This document shows, piece after piece, positions 51,178 through 60,321 of a stretch of DNA of 64,000 bases (its first letter is position 1; each line of letters begins with the position of its first letter). The translations under genes and the position numbers were made by a program. The notes under the pieces were generated by a model. The model was not told where the DNA came from and searched no databases. It worked only from the letters and a program-made list of their open reading frames with translations. This stretch comes from Tumebacillus lacus (GTDB taxonomy: Bacteria; Bacillota; Bacilli; Tumebacillales; Tumebacillaceae), in NCBI RefSeq assembly GCF_026410385.1, contig NZ_JAPMLT010000001.1:1-64000 (forward strand), given 5' to 3'.

Positions 51178-52177
51178 GTCCATCCTCCTTCTTCCGGTCG
51201 AGACCTGACTGGTAGATCTCGCGCACAATCGATTCGATCTCCGGCTCTTCGACCGTCAGATCGCGGATCGTATGTTTTTCCGCCACTTTCATCATCACGT
51301 CGGAAGCGGAGAGCTTTTCCTTGTCGAAGGCGATCCACACGCGGGAGCCTTCCTCGCGAAGCACGCGGGTGTTCGGGATGTGGAGCGCATAAGGCGCGTC
51401 GTCGAGCTCGATGACCAGCGTGCGCTCCGTGCCGTAGCGGGACTTGAGATCGTGGATCGAGCCGTCATAGAGCAGCTTGCCGTCGTCGATGATCGACATG
51501 CGGTGGCAGAGCTTTTCGATGTCGGCCATGTCGTGGGTGGTGAGCAGGATCGTCACGCCGCGGGTGCGGTTGATCTCTTTGATAAACTCGCGCAGACGCT
51601 CTTTGGCCAACACGTCGACGCCGATAGTCGGCTCGTCGAGGAAGAGGATGCGCGGGTCGTGCAGCATCGCAGCCGCCAGATCGGCGCGCATGCGCTGACC
51701 GAGCGACAGTTGGCGCACCGGTGTGTTTTCAAACTCGTGCAGTTCGAGCAGATCGCGGAAGGTGTTGAGATTTTTCTCATAGACGCTGTCCGGGATCTTG
51801 TAGATCGTCTTGAGCACGCGATAGCTCTCAATCGGCGGGATGTCCCACCAGAGCTGCGTCTTTTGCCCGAACACGACGCCGATGTTTTGCGCGTGTTCGC
51901 GGCGTTGCTTCCAAGGAGTCATGCCGGCAATCGAGATCTCGCCCGCCGTCGGGACGAGGATGCCGGTCATCATTTTAATCGACGTCGATTTGCCGGCACC
52001 GTTTGGGCCGATATAGCCGAGCAACTCGCCTTCCTCGATCTTGAAGGAAATGTCGTCGACGGCGACGTGCGAGGTATAGTCCGTGTTCCAGAGGTTTCGG
52101 ATGCCGGAGAGGAACCCCGTTTTCGGGACCAATTTTTTAAATTCTTTACGCAGGTTGTGAACCTCTATCAATGCCAT
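51155..52177 (-). CDS. ABC transporter ATP-binding protein
   Basis: A 340-residue ABC ATPase. Walker A GPNGAGKST is at 57-65, the Q-loop FGQKTQLWWD at 103-112, LSLGQ at 157-161, ILFLDEPT at 177-184 and the H-loop LTTHDM near 210-215. The C-terminal ~100 residues are an extra domain typical of this exporter subfamily. Together with the two downstream permeases it forms a complete ABC-2 exporter of unknown substrate. The ATG at 52177 is 12 bases after GGAGG, a long but usable spacing. Confidence 0.92.
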   Translation of the reverse strand: MALIEVHNLRKEFKKLVPKTGFLSGIRNLWNTDYTSHVAVDDISFKIEEGELLGYIGPNGAGKSTSIKMMTGILVPTAGEISIAGMTPWKQRREHAQNIGVVFGQKTQLWWDIPPIESYRVLKTIYKIPDSVYEKNLNTFRDLLELHEFENTPVRQLSLGQRMRADLAAAMLHDPRILFLDEPTIGVDVLAKERLREFIKEINRTRGVTILLTTHDMADIEKLCHRMSIIDDGKLLYDGSIHDLKSRYGTERTLVIELDDAPYALHIPNTRVLREEGSRVWIAFDKEKLSASDVMMKVAEKHTIRDLTVEEPEIESIVREIYQSGLDRKKEDGHVAVLDV

Positions 52178-52212
52178 GTTGTCATTTCGCCTCCAAGTCA
52201 AGACTATATCAT

Positions 52213-52243
52213 AAAAAAAGACTCCCGACAGTAACGGGAGTCG
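52213..52243 (-). terminator. Minus-strand terminator upstream of the ABC-2 operon
   Basis: On the minus strand a GACTCCCG...CGGGAGTC hairpin followed by seven T, only 36 bases before the ATPase start. It may end rqcH transcripts or act as an attenuator for the ABC-2 operon. Confidence 0.8.
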
Positions 52244-52456
52244 CGTTCGCCGTGTCCTTCCGGCATCTCCGGCCGATGTGAGCGCTCCGCATCTGGGCAG
52301 ACAGAGGCGGGGCCGATCGGCAGGGCGAGGTGGAAATGCCTTTTGGGGGAAGGGCGGCTTCATGATGGGTGGTTGCTATAGTGATACGAGAGACGCTCCC
52401 GTTTTTCGTCGGGAGCTTGAAGAAATTGTCTTTTGATCTTTTTTCCTGAGTACCCG
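52244..52456. other. rqcH-ABC intergenic region with an orphan T-box-like segment
   Basis: No gene is seen. The plus strand carries GATGGGTGG (52363-52371) followed by a GCTCCCG...CGGGAGC hairpin (52395-52416), an arrangement that resembles the antitermination end of a T-box, but the ACCGCG part is missing and no plus-strand gene follows. On the minus strand the same hairpin could weakly terminate rqcH. Confidence 0.35.
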
Positions 52457-54220
52457 TTACTTGGTCCGCAATTTGTCGGCGAGCGCGGCGTCCGGCGTGA
52501 CGTAGAGCGTCTTTTGATTGTCGAACAGGACAAAGCCCGGCTTGGCACCGTTTGGCTTCCAGACGTGTTTGATCAGCGTGTAGTCGACCGGGACTTGGCT
52601 CGACTCGCGGCCTTTGGAGTAGTAGGCGGCCAGTTGTGCCGCTTCCAGCAGGGTCTGTTCCGGCACGTCTTTTGCGCGGATCACGACGTGCGAGCCGGGG
52701 ATGTCCTTGGTGTGCAGCCAAGTGTCGGTGTTGTGGGCGAACTTCATGGTGAGGTACTCGTTTTGCTTGTTGTTTTTGCCCACATAGATGTCGAGGCCGT
52801 CGGAGGAGACGTAGCGCTCCGGCTTGACTTGCGTTTCCTTTTGCTTCGGCGGCTTTTTGCCTTTCGGGAGCGGCTTGCGTTTGACGCGCAGATAGCCTTC
52901 CTGCTCCAGCTCTTCGCGGATCTCCGCGATGTCGGTCCACGAAGCGGTGGAGAGGTGCTGGATCAGATTTTCCAGATAGTCGATCTCGATCCGCGTTTCC
53001 TCGATCTGCTGGGTGAGGATCGGGATCGACTTTTTGACCTTGTTGTATTTCTTGAAATACGCCTGCGCGTTTTCGTTGCCTGACAGGGCCGGGTCCAGCG
53101 GGATCGTCAGTTCGGCGAGGTTTTCGTCGTAGAAGTTTTGCACCGTCACCTGCTCCATCCCGCGCTCGATCAGATGCAGGGATGCGGTGATCAGCTCGCC
53201 GCAGATGCGGTTCTCCTCGGCGAGATCCGCTTCGGCGATGGCCGTTTCAAATTTGACGAGCTTGGTCTGGTTTTTCGACAGCTCGTTGGACAGCAGGCGT
53301 TCGAGGTCTTGATAGCGTTGGCGCAGCGTGTCCCGCCATGATTTTTCCGCGTAAAATTGGTCGATGGCGGCGTTGGTGGTCGGGTACGTTTTGGCTTCTC
53401 CGTCGAGATGAGTGAGGGCGAGGCAGGAGAACGCCTTCGGACGCTCGTCTTGGTAGACGACCGTCGGGACGTACCGGCGGTGGCGCACGTCGTCGATCAC
53501 CGTCGCGAACGCTTGCCATTCGTCGTCCGGGGACGGAGCTTGGTCTGCGTCGGCCAGCGCCGTTTTCAGGCGGAAGGCGATCTCCCGGCCCAGCAGCGGC
53601 GAGATGCCGGTGAACGCGTTGACGAGAAATTTTTCAAACGCGAGGTCGGCGCCCATCGTCTGCCGCAGCTCCTGGAAGCGGCCGAGCGAGACGTGGAACG
53701 GATGGTCTTTGTGCTGCTCCGGCGGGGCCACGTAAGTGCGGCCCGGCAGGACTTCGCGATGGCGCGAGGTGCCGTAATTGACGTGCACCAGCGAGTCGAG
53801 GATGCGGTTCTCCACCGGATCGAGCAAGATCACGTTGGAGTGGCGGCCCATGATCTCAATGACGAGCACGCGCTCTTTGAGATCTCCGAGCTCGTCGCGG
53901 TTTTCGATGCCGATGTGCAGGACGCGTTCGTTGTCGACCTGCTCGATGCGGGTGATCCGCCCGCCTTCGCAATGTTTGCGCAACAGCATGCAAAACATCG
54001 GCGGCTCGGCCGGATTTTGTCCCTGGTAGTTGTCGATCAGCTGCACCCGCGGGTACGACGGATTGGCCGTCAGCAGCAGTTTGTGATTGGCGCCCGATCC
54101 GCGCAGATGCAACAGCAAGTCGCGGGAGGTCGGCTGATAAATTTTATCCACGCGCCCGTTCATGAGCAACTCGGCGAGCTCCTCGGTGACGGCGCGCAGG
54201 ACGATGCCGTCAAATGCCAT
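52457..54220 (-). CDS. rqcH: Rqc2/RqcH-type ribosome quality-control factor (NFACT, FbpA-like)
   Basis: A 587-residue cytoplasmic protein of the NFACT family. The N-terminal NFACT-N region covers about 1-180 (start MAFDGIVLRAVTEEL), a helix-hairpin-helix/coiled-coil middle covers about 190-440 with a long charged helix pair, and the C-terminal NFACT-R domain covers about 460-570 with DGLDIYVGKNNKQNE and TWLHTKDIPGSHVVI. In Bacillus RqcH binds stalled 50S subunits and adds alanine tails to nascent chains; older annotation is fibronectin-binding protein. A strong promoter lies 72 bases upstream. Confidence 0.93.
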   Translation of the reverse strand: MAFDGIVLRAVTEELAELLMNGRVDKIYQPTSRDLLLHLRGSGANHKLLLTANPSYPRVQLIDNYQGQNPAEPPMFCMLLRKHCEGGRITRIEQVDNERVLHIGIENRDELGDLKERVLVIEIMGRHSNVILLDPVENRILDSLVHVNYGTSRHREVLPGRTYVAPPEQHKDHPFHVSLGRFQELRQTMGADLAFEKFLVNAFTGISPLLGREIAFRLKTALADADQAPSPDDEWQAFATVIDDVRHRRYVPTVVYQDERPKAFSCLALTHLDGEAKTYPTTNAAIDQFYAEKSWRDTLRQRYQDLERLLSNELSKNQTKLVKFETAIAEADLAEENRICGELITASLHLIERGMEQVTVQNFYDENLAELTIPLDPALSGNENAQAYFKKYNKVKKSIPILTQQIEETRIEIDYLENLIQHLSTASWTDIAEIREELEQEGYLRVKRKPLPKGKKPPKQKETQVKPERYVSSDGLDIYVGKNNKQNEYLTMKFAHNTDTWLHTKDIPGSHVVIRAKDVPEQTLLEAAQLAAYYSKGRESSQVPVDYTLIKHVWKPNGAKPGFVLFDNQKTLYVTPDAALADKLRTK

Positions 54221-54239
54221 ATTCTGTCACCCCGATCCT

Positions 54240-54262
54240 ATGAAAAAGGCACATCGCCCCGA
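54240..54262 (-). promoter_or_regulatory. Small hairpin in the rqcH leader
   Basis: On the minus strand CACATC-GGGGC-GATGTG is followed by CCTTTTTC, about 20 bases before the rqcH start. It has the form of a weak intrinsic terminator and could act as a leader attenuator. Confidence 0.4.
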
Positions 54263-54291
54263 TGTGTGGGGGAGTGCCGTCTTTGGTAGGT

Positions 54292-54320
54292 ATTATACAG
54301 GGAAGGATAATCGCTGTCCA
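54292..54320 (-). promoter_or_regulatory. Strong rqcH promoter
   Basis: On the minus strand: TGGACA (54315-54320), a 17-base spacer and a perfect TATAAT (54292-54297). Confidence 0.8.
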
Positions 54321-54373
54321 CTATTGAAATTCTTACGCGAACAGGGAAAAGCAGGAATCTGCCGGGAATAAGA

Positions 54374-54412
54374 AAACACCCCTTCACGAGGATCTGTGAA
54401 GGGGTGTTTTTT
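54374..54412. terminator. Terminator next to the 125-aa gene
   Basis: An AACACCCCTTCAC...GTGAAGGGGTGTT hairpin with a T run on the plus side and an A run on the other; it ends the minus-strand 125-aa gene. Confidence 0.88.
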
Positions 54413-54414
54413 GC

Positions 54415-54792
54415 TCAGTCTGTCTTGATCTCGATGCGAAACTGATGCTTTGTAAGCACGGTCAGGACCGGCTCAGGCGCAAGTCCAGGATTGGCGACGT
54501 GAAGGTCGCGCTCGCGGAAGAAGTGCAGACTGTCGTCGTCCGCGCAGACCAGTTTGACCACGCCGTGCTCGATGTGATCAAACAGGGCACCGGGGAGGTC
54601 GCGGTGTTCCAGCGTGACGATCGCAGTATCTTCCAGTCGGGAGAGGTGAAGAGAGAGTGTGAAGCCGAAACGGTCCGTTTTGGCATATTGGTAAATCTCC
54701 ACTTCTTCGTCGAGAACGCGCGGTTCGCTTTCGAAGATCTCCAGCAGGCGGTAGTAGTCGTAGTCGATGGATGCTCGCCTCCGATTTCGCAA
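54415..54792 (-). CDS. Hypothetical protein, about 125 aa
   Basis: A soluble, acidic protein rich in beta-strand pattern (LSLHLSRLEDTAIVTLEH near 46-63). No family recognised and no membrane segment. The start is unclear: the TTG at 54792 has AGGA about 8 bases upstream, but a much better site (GGAGG) lies further inside the gene and would serve an ATC codon at 54768-54766. A terminator follows the stop. Confidence 0.6.
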   Translation of the reverse strand: MRNRRRASIDYDYYRLLEIFESEPRVLDEEVEIYQYAKTDRFGFTLSLHLSRLEDTAIVTLEHRDLPGALFDHIEHGVVKLVCADDDSLHFFRERDLHVANPGLAPEPVLTVLTKHQFRIEIKTD

Positions 54793-54936
54793 TTCGTTTT
54801 CCTAATATCTTTTGTTGTTCATAAGGCGATCAAACGACTCGGATCTATGCTTGGATGAGTACGTCGCCCTTTTTTATTGTAGGGAAGTTTATTATGATGG
54901 AAGGAGCTTGGCAGAAAATGGACGGGAGTTGATGGT

Positions 54937-56388
54937 GTGGAGACGGTAAACGGGTATGCAACGGCTGCGGGAACCAAGAGGTATGCAGGGCGGCACGAGG
55001 ATTTGGCATATCGCGCATTCGGGGACGGCTTGCTGGTGAGCGAAGCGGGCTTTGGCTGCTACCGTGTCGATGTGGCGGTGGACGAGCATCGCGGGGTTTT
55101 GCGGAAGGCGTTGCTCCACGGGATCAATCTGATCGACACAAGCGCCAACTACAGCGACGGGGGGTCAGAGGAACTGGTCGGCGCGGTGGTGAGCGAGATG
55201 GTCGCGGCGGGGGAGTTGCGGCGCGAGGAGATCGTGGTGGTTTCGAAAGTTGGGTATTTGCAGGGGCAGAATTATCGGTTGAGTCAGGAGCGGAAGAGGG
55301 AAGGTCGGCCGTTTCCAGATTTGGTGGAGTATGGGGAAGGGCTGGAGCATTGCATTCATCCGGAATTTTTGGAGGATCAGCTCACGCGGAGTTTGGAGCG
55401 GCTGGGGATGGCGACGCTGGACTGCTATCTGCTGCACAACCCGGAGTATTTTCTGGGGTGGGCGAAGAATGCAGGCATCTCATTAGATGAAGCGAGAGCC
55501 GAATACGAGCGGCGGATCGAGCTCGCGTTTCGTCATTTGGAATCGGAGGTGGAGCGGGGGCGGATACGTGGGTATGGGATCTCGTCAAACACGTTCCCGG
55601 CATCGGCATCTGATGCACAGTTTACGTCGTTGAAACGAGTGTGGGAGATCGCGCAGAACATCGTGCCGGAGCCGCATTTTCAAGCGATCCAGTTGCCGAT
55701 GAATCTGTATGAGACCGGCGGCGTGACGGAGCGCAACAACGGCGGGCAGAGCGTGATCGAGTATGCGCGGGAGAAGGGATTGGTTGTTTTGATCAATCGG
55801 CCGTTAAATGCGTTTAAGGGAAATGCGCTCTATAGGCTGGCGGATGTTGCTGTCGGAGCGGAGGATCGTGGACGGGTTAAACAGATTTCGGCTTTGATAT
55901 CCGAGTTGGTGCGGCTCGAAGGCGAGTTTCAATTAAGTGAAGCCGAGTACGAGAAAGTCGCAGCCGGACGTCTCTTGCAAGAATACGGCCAGCAATTCCA
56001 GTCGCTGGATCATTGGCGGGAGGTGCTCTCCCAGTTTCTCGTGCCTACGGTGCAACAGGGCGTACAGATGCTGATGCAACGCGGGGTGACGGTCGAGAGC
56101 TACGTCAAGCACGTCAACGCAGCGATCCAGGCCTTCACGTCGCTGTACCAACTGCGAGATGCGGAAAAAGCGGCAGAGATCAAACGACGGGTGACGGCAG
56201 CCGAACCGGAGTGGGAGGCCCCGACGCTCAGCCAGACGGCGTTGCGGGCGTTGCGCTCGACAGCCGGGGTGACGACGGTGCTGGTCGGGATGCGACGGGA
56301 TGAGTTTGTCGACGATGTGGTCACAGAGTTGAAACGCGAGGTGGTCGTGAAAGATCGCCTGCACTCGTGGCAAACGTGGAACTCATGA
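54937..56388 (+). CDS. Aldo/keto reductase with an internal ~110-residue insertion
   Basis: A 483-residue NADPH-dependent oxidoreductase. The family barrel is recognisable at about 25-300: GFGCYRVD, the catalytic Asp and Tyr in NLIDTSANYSDGGSE (about 64-78), Lys in VVSKVG near 105 and His in LLHNPE near 168. The usual C-terminal end (ALRSTAGVTTVLVGM) appears only at about 444-458, so roughly 110-120 extra residues (about 310-430, mostly helical) are inserted before it. The GTG at 54937 follows GGGAG. The substrate is unknown, and no partner genes are nearby. Confidence 0.85.
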   Translation: METVNGYATAAGTKRYAGRHEDLAYRAFGDGLLVSEAGFGCYRVDVAVDEHRGVLRKALLHGINLIDTSANYSDGGSEELVGAVVSEMVAAGELRREEIVVVSKVGYLQGQNYRLSQERKREGRPFPDLVEYGEGLEHCIHPEFLEDQLTRSLERLGMATLDCYLLHNPEYFLGWAKNAGISLDEARAEYERRIELAFRHLESEVERGRIRGYGISSNTFPASASDAQFTSLKRVWEIAQNIVPEPHFQAIQLPMNLYETGGVTERNNGGQSVIEYAREKGLVVLINRPLNAFKGNALYRLADVAVGAEDRGRVKQISALISELVRLEGEFQLSEAEYEKVAAGRLLQEYGQQFQSLDHWREVLSQFLVPTVQQGVQMLMQRGVTVESYVKHVNAAIQAFTSLYQLRDAEKAAEIKRRVTAAEPEWEAPTLSQTALRALRSTAGVTTVLVGMRRDEFVDDVVTELKREVVVKDRLHSWQTWNS

Positions 56389-56441
56389 TGTCGTTGCATG
56401 TACAGCATCAATGAGAAGAAGGAGTATTGTGACACCTTAAA

Positions 56442-56473
56442 TGAAGGTCCTCCTGAGCCGGGAGGGCCTTTTC
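56442..56473 (+). terminator. Terminator after the aldo/keto reductase gene
   Basis: An AAGGTCCTCC...GGAGGGCCTT hairpin followed by TTCC. Modest T run, so efficiency is uncertain. The gap 56474-56547 has no clear promoter. Confidence 0.65.
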
Positions 56474-56547
56474 CCTTTGCTGCCTCGGACTTGTCAGGCT
56501 TGGTCTACACCCCAAGGGCCAAGCATAGACATGTTCTCAGGTAAACG

Positions 56548-59292
56548 ATGTGGAAAAAGGGGTGGCACCTGGTGCAGAAAAATCTTTGGCACACGATGGA
56601 TGTACAAGACGTACTCCAGATGCTCTCCGTGTCGCCGGACGGTCTGACGGACGCAGAGGCGGATCACCGGCGAGAACAGGTCGGGGAGAACAAACTGAAC
56701 GAAGCGGAGCAAAAGTCGCTCCTGACGATGTTCCTGAACCAATTCCGGGACTTCATGGTGCTGGTGCTGCTCGCGGCCACGCTGGTCTCCGGACTGCTCG
56801 GCGAACATGCGGATGCCGTTACGATCATTGCCATTATTATCGTCAACGGCATTCTCGGTTTCTGGCAAGAACTGCGGGCGGAAAAATCGCTCGCGTCGCT
56901 CAAACAGCTCACCGCGCCGACGTCGCACGTCATCCGCAACGGGCAAAAGCTGACGATCCCCGCGTCTGAACTGGTGCCGGGGGACATCATCTTCCTCGAA
57001 GCGGGCGACCGCGTGCCGGCCGACGTGCGCGTATTGCAAAGCTCCGGCCTCGAAGCGGAAGAAGCCGCTCTGACCGGCGAATCGTTGCCGGTGCAAAAGG
57101 CCAATGCGGCGATCCCGGATGCCAACGCGACGCTCGGGGACCGCAAAAACATGTGCTACATGGGCACGATGATCACGCGCGGCAAAGGGCGCGCGGTCGT
57201 CACCGCCACCGGCATGCAGACCGAGATGGGCCTGATCGCCGACCTGATCCAGACGGCCGAAGAGATGGAGACTCCGCTCCAACGCCGCCTCGATCAACTG
57301 GGTAAAATCCTCGTCTACGTCGCGCTCGGCATCACCGCTGTCGTCGTTGTGACCGGGATCCTGCATGGCAATGATCTCTACACGATGTTCCTCGCCGGCG
57401 TGTCGCTGGCGGTCGCGGCGATCCCGGAAGGACTGCCGGCCATCGTCACGGTGGCACTTGCGCTCGGCGTGCAGCGTATGATTAAGCGAAAAGCGATCGT
57501 CCGCAAACTGCCGTCTGTCGAGACGCTCGGCGCGGCGACGGTCATCTGCTCCGACAAGACGGGCACGCTGACCCAAAACAAGATGACGGTGCAAAAAGTA
57601 TGGGTCGGCGGTCAGTTCTACGACGTCACCGGCAACGGCTACGCACCGCAAGGCGAGTTCCTCTACTCCGGCAAGGCGATCGACCCGCACCGCCGTCAAG
57701 ACCTCAAGCGGCTGCTGGAAGTCTCCGTGCTGTGCAACAACGCGGTTCTTTATGAAGACAAAAACAAAAAGCACACCGACTGGGCGGTTCAAGGCGATCC
57801 GACCGAAGGCGCGCTGGTCGTGCTCGGCGCGAAGGCAGGGCTCTATCCGGAAGCGATGGAGGAGATGCAGCCGCGCCTTGACGAGATCCCGTTTGACTCG
57901 ACTCGCAAGATGATGTCGGTGTTGACCCGCGATCAGAAAAATGAGCTGTTCATGCTGACCAAAGGCGCGCCCGACATCCTGCTCGACCGCTGCGGGTACC
58001 TGCTGATCGACGGCAAGGTGACGCCGCTGACCTCTTCGCTTCGCCGCAGCATCCTGCAGGCGAACCAAGCGATGGGCATGGATGCGCTGCGCTGCCTGGC
58101 GCTGGCGTACCGTCCGCTGAAGGACCCGTCCCATTTCCAAAAAGGCGACCCGGAGCGCGACCTGATCTTCGTCGGTCTCGTCGGGATGATCGACCCGCCG
58201 CGTCCGGAAGTGTTTGACGCGATCCAACGCACGAAAAAAGCGGGCATCAAGACGATCATGATTACCGGCGACCACCAAGTCACCGCCGAAGCGATCGCCC
58301 GCCAACTCGGCATTCTGCCGCAGGGCGGTTTGACAGTCAACGGACAGGATCTCTATAATATGTCTGATAAAGAGCTGGCAGAGCGCGTGGACAATATCTT
58401 TGTCTATGCCCGCGTCTCGCCGGAACACAAACTCCGCATCGTCAAAGCGCTGCAATCCCGCGGCCACGTCGTCGCGATGACCGGCGACGGTGTCAATGAC
58501 GCGCCTGCGATCAAAGCGGCCGACATCGGCATCTCGATGGGGCTTGGCGGCACCGACGTCGCCAAGGACGCATCGGCGCTGATCCTGTCCGACGACAACT
58601 TCGCGACCATCGTCGCGGCGATTGAAGAAGGGCGGAGCATCTACGACAACATCCGCAAGTTTGTCCGCTATCTGCTGGCTTCCAACGTCGGGGAGATCGT
58701 CACGATGTTCTTGGCGATGCTGATGGGGCTGCCGCTGCCGCTGGTGCCGATCCAGATCCTCTGGGTCAACCTCGTCACCGACGGTCTGCCGGCCATCGCC
58801 CTCGGTGTCGACCCGGCGGAGAAAGACATCATGAAACGCCCGCCTCGCGACGTGCGCGAGTCGATCTTCGCACGAGGGCTTGGGTTCAAGATCCTCTCGC
58901 GCGGCATCTTGATCGGTCTGGTCACGCTCGGCGTGTTCTGGTTCTCCTTGCAGATGGAGCCGGACAATCTGGTCAAGGCGCAGTCGATGGCGTTCGTCAC
59001 GCTCGTCATGGCACAGTTGATCCACGTGTTCGACTGCCGCAGCGTCGACGGCGGCATCTTCTCCCGCAACATCTTTGAAAACAAATGGCTCATCGCGTCG
59101 GTGTTGTCTTCGGTCGTTCTGCTGCTTGGCGTCATGTACATCGAGGCGTTCCAGCCGGTGTTCCGCACCGTGCCGCTCGGCTTGATGGACTGGGTGATCG
59201 TCCTGATCGCGGCCGGCATCCCGACCTTTGCGCTCGCGGCACGCCGCGCCACCCGCAAGACAACCACCCGCATCGCGTCGAGCCGTCGATAG
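56548..59292 (+). CDS. Cation-translocating P-type ATPase (Ca2+-type, PII family)
   Basis: A 914-residue P-type ATPase. The actuator motif TGES is at 176-179, the phosphorylation Asp336 is in CSDKTGTLT, the PEGLPA ion-binding helix segment is at 293-298, and the hinge is [11 protein letters not shown] near 649-659. There are about ten membrane helices, with the final four to six after residue 700. The sequence resembles YloB/LMCA-type calcium pumps. The ATG at 56548 is used; a GTG at 56572 behind AAGGGGTGG is a credible alternative start eight residues later. It lies 32 bases upstream of dapF, so the two may be co-transcribed. Confidence 0.93.
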   Translation: MWKKGWHLVQKNLWHTMDVQDVLQMLSVSPDGLTDAEADHRREQVGENKLNEAEQKSLLTMFLNQFRDFMVLVLLAATLVSGLLGEHADAVTIIAIIIVNGILGFWQELRAEKSLASLKQLTAPTSHVIRNGQKLTIPASELVPGDIIFLEAGDRVPADVRVLQSSGLEAEEAALTGESLPVQKANAAIPDANATLGDRKNMCYMGTMITRGKGRAVVTATGMQTEMGLIADLIQTAEEMETPLQRRLDQLGKILVYVALGITAVVVVTGILHGNDLYTMFLAGVSLAVAAIPEGLPAIVTVALALGVQRMIKRKAIVRKLPSVETLGAATVICSDKTGTLTQNKMTVQKVWVGGQFYDVTGNGYAPQGEFLYSGKAIDPHRRQDLKRLLEVSVLCNNAVLYEDKNKKHTDWAVQGDPTEGALVVLGAKAGLYPEAMEEMQPRLDEIPFDSTRKMMSVLTRDQKNELFMLTKGAPDILLDRCGYLLIDGKVTPLTSSLRRSILQANQAMGMDALRCLALAYRPLKDPSHFQKGDPERDLIFVGLVGMIDPPRPEVFDAIQRTKKAGIKTIMITGDHQVTAEAIARQLGILPQGGLTVNGQDLYNMSDKELAERVDNIFVYARVSPEHKLRIVKALQSRGHVVAMTGDGVNDAPAIKAADIGISMGLGGTDVAKDASALILSDDNFATIVAAIEEGRSIYDNIRKFVRYLLASNVGEIVTMFLAMLMGLPLPLVPIQILWVNLVTDGLPAIALGVDPAEKDIMKRPPRDVRESIFARGLGFKILSRGILIGLVTLGVFWFSLQMEPDNLVKAQSMAFVTLVMAQLIHVFDCRSVDGGIFSRNIFENKWLIASVLSSVVLLLGVMYIEAFQPVFRTVPLGLMDWVIVLIAAGIPTFALAARRATRKTTTRIASSRR

Positions 59293-59324
59293 GACGACTG
59301 GACAGACAGGGGATACAGAGACAG

Positions 59325-60158
59325 ATGAAATTTACAAAAATGCATGGTCTCGGCAATGACTTCGCAGTCGTTGCCGAGTTTTCTTCCGTTCCGGAACGGA
59401 TAGCAGAGCTGGCCGTCGCCGTTTGCGACCGACACTTCGGGGCAGGCGCGGATGGACTGGTGTTGATCCTACCGAGCAACAAAGCAGATTTTCAAATGCG
59501 CATCTTCAACGCGGACGGCACCGAGCCGGAGCAATGCGGCAACGCGGTCCGCTGCGTGGGGAAATACGTCTATGACCACGGCCTGACCGACCGTACGGAG
59601 ATCACCGTCGAGACGGGGGCGGGCGTGCAAAGGCTGCAACTGGAGACACGGGACGGCAAAGTGACCCGCGTCACCGTCGACATGGGGCTGCCGATCCTGC
59701 AAGGGCTGCTCATCCCGACCGATGTCGACGCGGAACAGGTCGTCGCCGCCCCGCTGCGTGTCGACGGCGAGGAGTACCGCTACACCGCCGTCTCGATGGG
59801 CAATCCGCATGTGGTGCTGTTCGTCGATTCGTTGGCAGACGTCGATCTGCACGGCATCGGGCCGAAGATCGAGACGCATGAGCGATTTCCGCGCAAAGCC
59901 AACGTGGAATTTGTGCAGGTGCACGCGCAAAACGAAGTGACGATGCACGTCTGGGAGCGCGGTGTCGGCGAGACGCTGGCTTGCGGATCGGGCGCGTGCG
60001 CGGTCGGTGTCGCCGGGGTGTTGGAAGGGCGCACGTCCCGCGAGGTGACCGTCCATCTCAAAGGCGGCGATCTGTTGATCCGCTGGGATGAAAACGACGG
60101 CCGCGTCTATATGACAGGGCCGGCCGTCTCCGTGTACGACGCGGTTTGGAACGGTTGA
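59325..60158 (+). CDS. dapF: Diaminopimelate epimerase
   Basis: A 277-residue cofactor-independent epimerase interconverting LL- and meso-diaminopimelate for lysine and cell-wall synthesis. The two catalytic cysteines are Cys71 in EQCGNAVRC and Cys220 in LACGSGACA; MHGLGNDF opens the protein as usual. The ATG at 59325 is 32 bases after the P-ATPase stop, with CAGGGGA as a modest site. A terminator follows. Confidence 0.97.
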   Translation: MKFTKMHGLGNDFAVVAEFSSVPERIAELAVAVCDRHFGAGADGLVLILPSNKADFQMRIFNADGTEPEQCGNAVRCVGKYVYDHGLTDRTEITVETGAGVQRLQLETRDGKVTRVTVDMGLPILQGLLIPTDVDAEQVVAAPLRVDGEEYRYTAVSMGNPHVVLFVDSLADVDLHGIGPKIETHERFPRKANVEFVQVHAQNEVTMHVWERGVGETLACGSGACAVGVAGVLEGRTSREVTVHLKGGDLLIRWDENDGRVYMTGPAVSVYDAVWNG

Positions 60159-60167
60159 GAGACAGCA

Positions 60168-60203
60168 AAAAAGGGTCGCCTGGCACACAGGCGGCCCTTT
60201 TGG
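60168..60203 (+). terminator. Terminator after dapF
   Basis: An AAAAGGGTCGCCTG...CAGGCGGCCCTTTT hairpin with a short T run. Confidence 0.88.
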
Positions 60204-60204
60204 C

Positions 60205-60233
60205 TTGCATCTCGGTCCAAAATTGCGTAATAT
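60205..60233 (+). promoter_or_regulatory. Promoter of the yicC-remA-gmk-rpoZ group
   Basis: TTGCAT (60205-60210), a 17-base spacer and TAATAT (60228-60233), directly after the dapF terminator and about 90 bases before the yicC-type gene. A second TATGAT near 60292 could be another -10 box. Confidence 0.6.
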
Positions 60234-60321
60234 GAGCAGGAAAACAACGAAAAACGGCGAAAAACTTGTTTCCTGAACCGAATTTACGTAGTATGATAGA
60301 GGGCGAAAGAAGGGAATCCCG

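Noticed and set aside
52321-52420. A functional T-box riboswitch.
   Set aside because: The ACCGCG part, a clear specifier stem and a downstream gene on that strand are missing; kept only as a possible relic.
56494-59025. An 843-codon open frame opposite the P-type ATPase gene.
   Set aside because: Antisense shadow, as above; Arg/Asp-rich without motifs.
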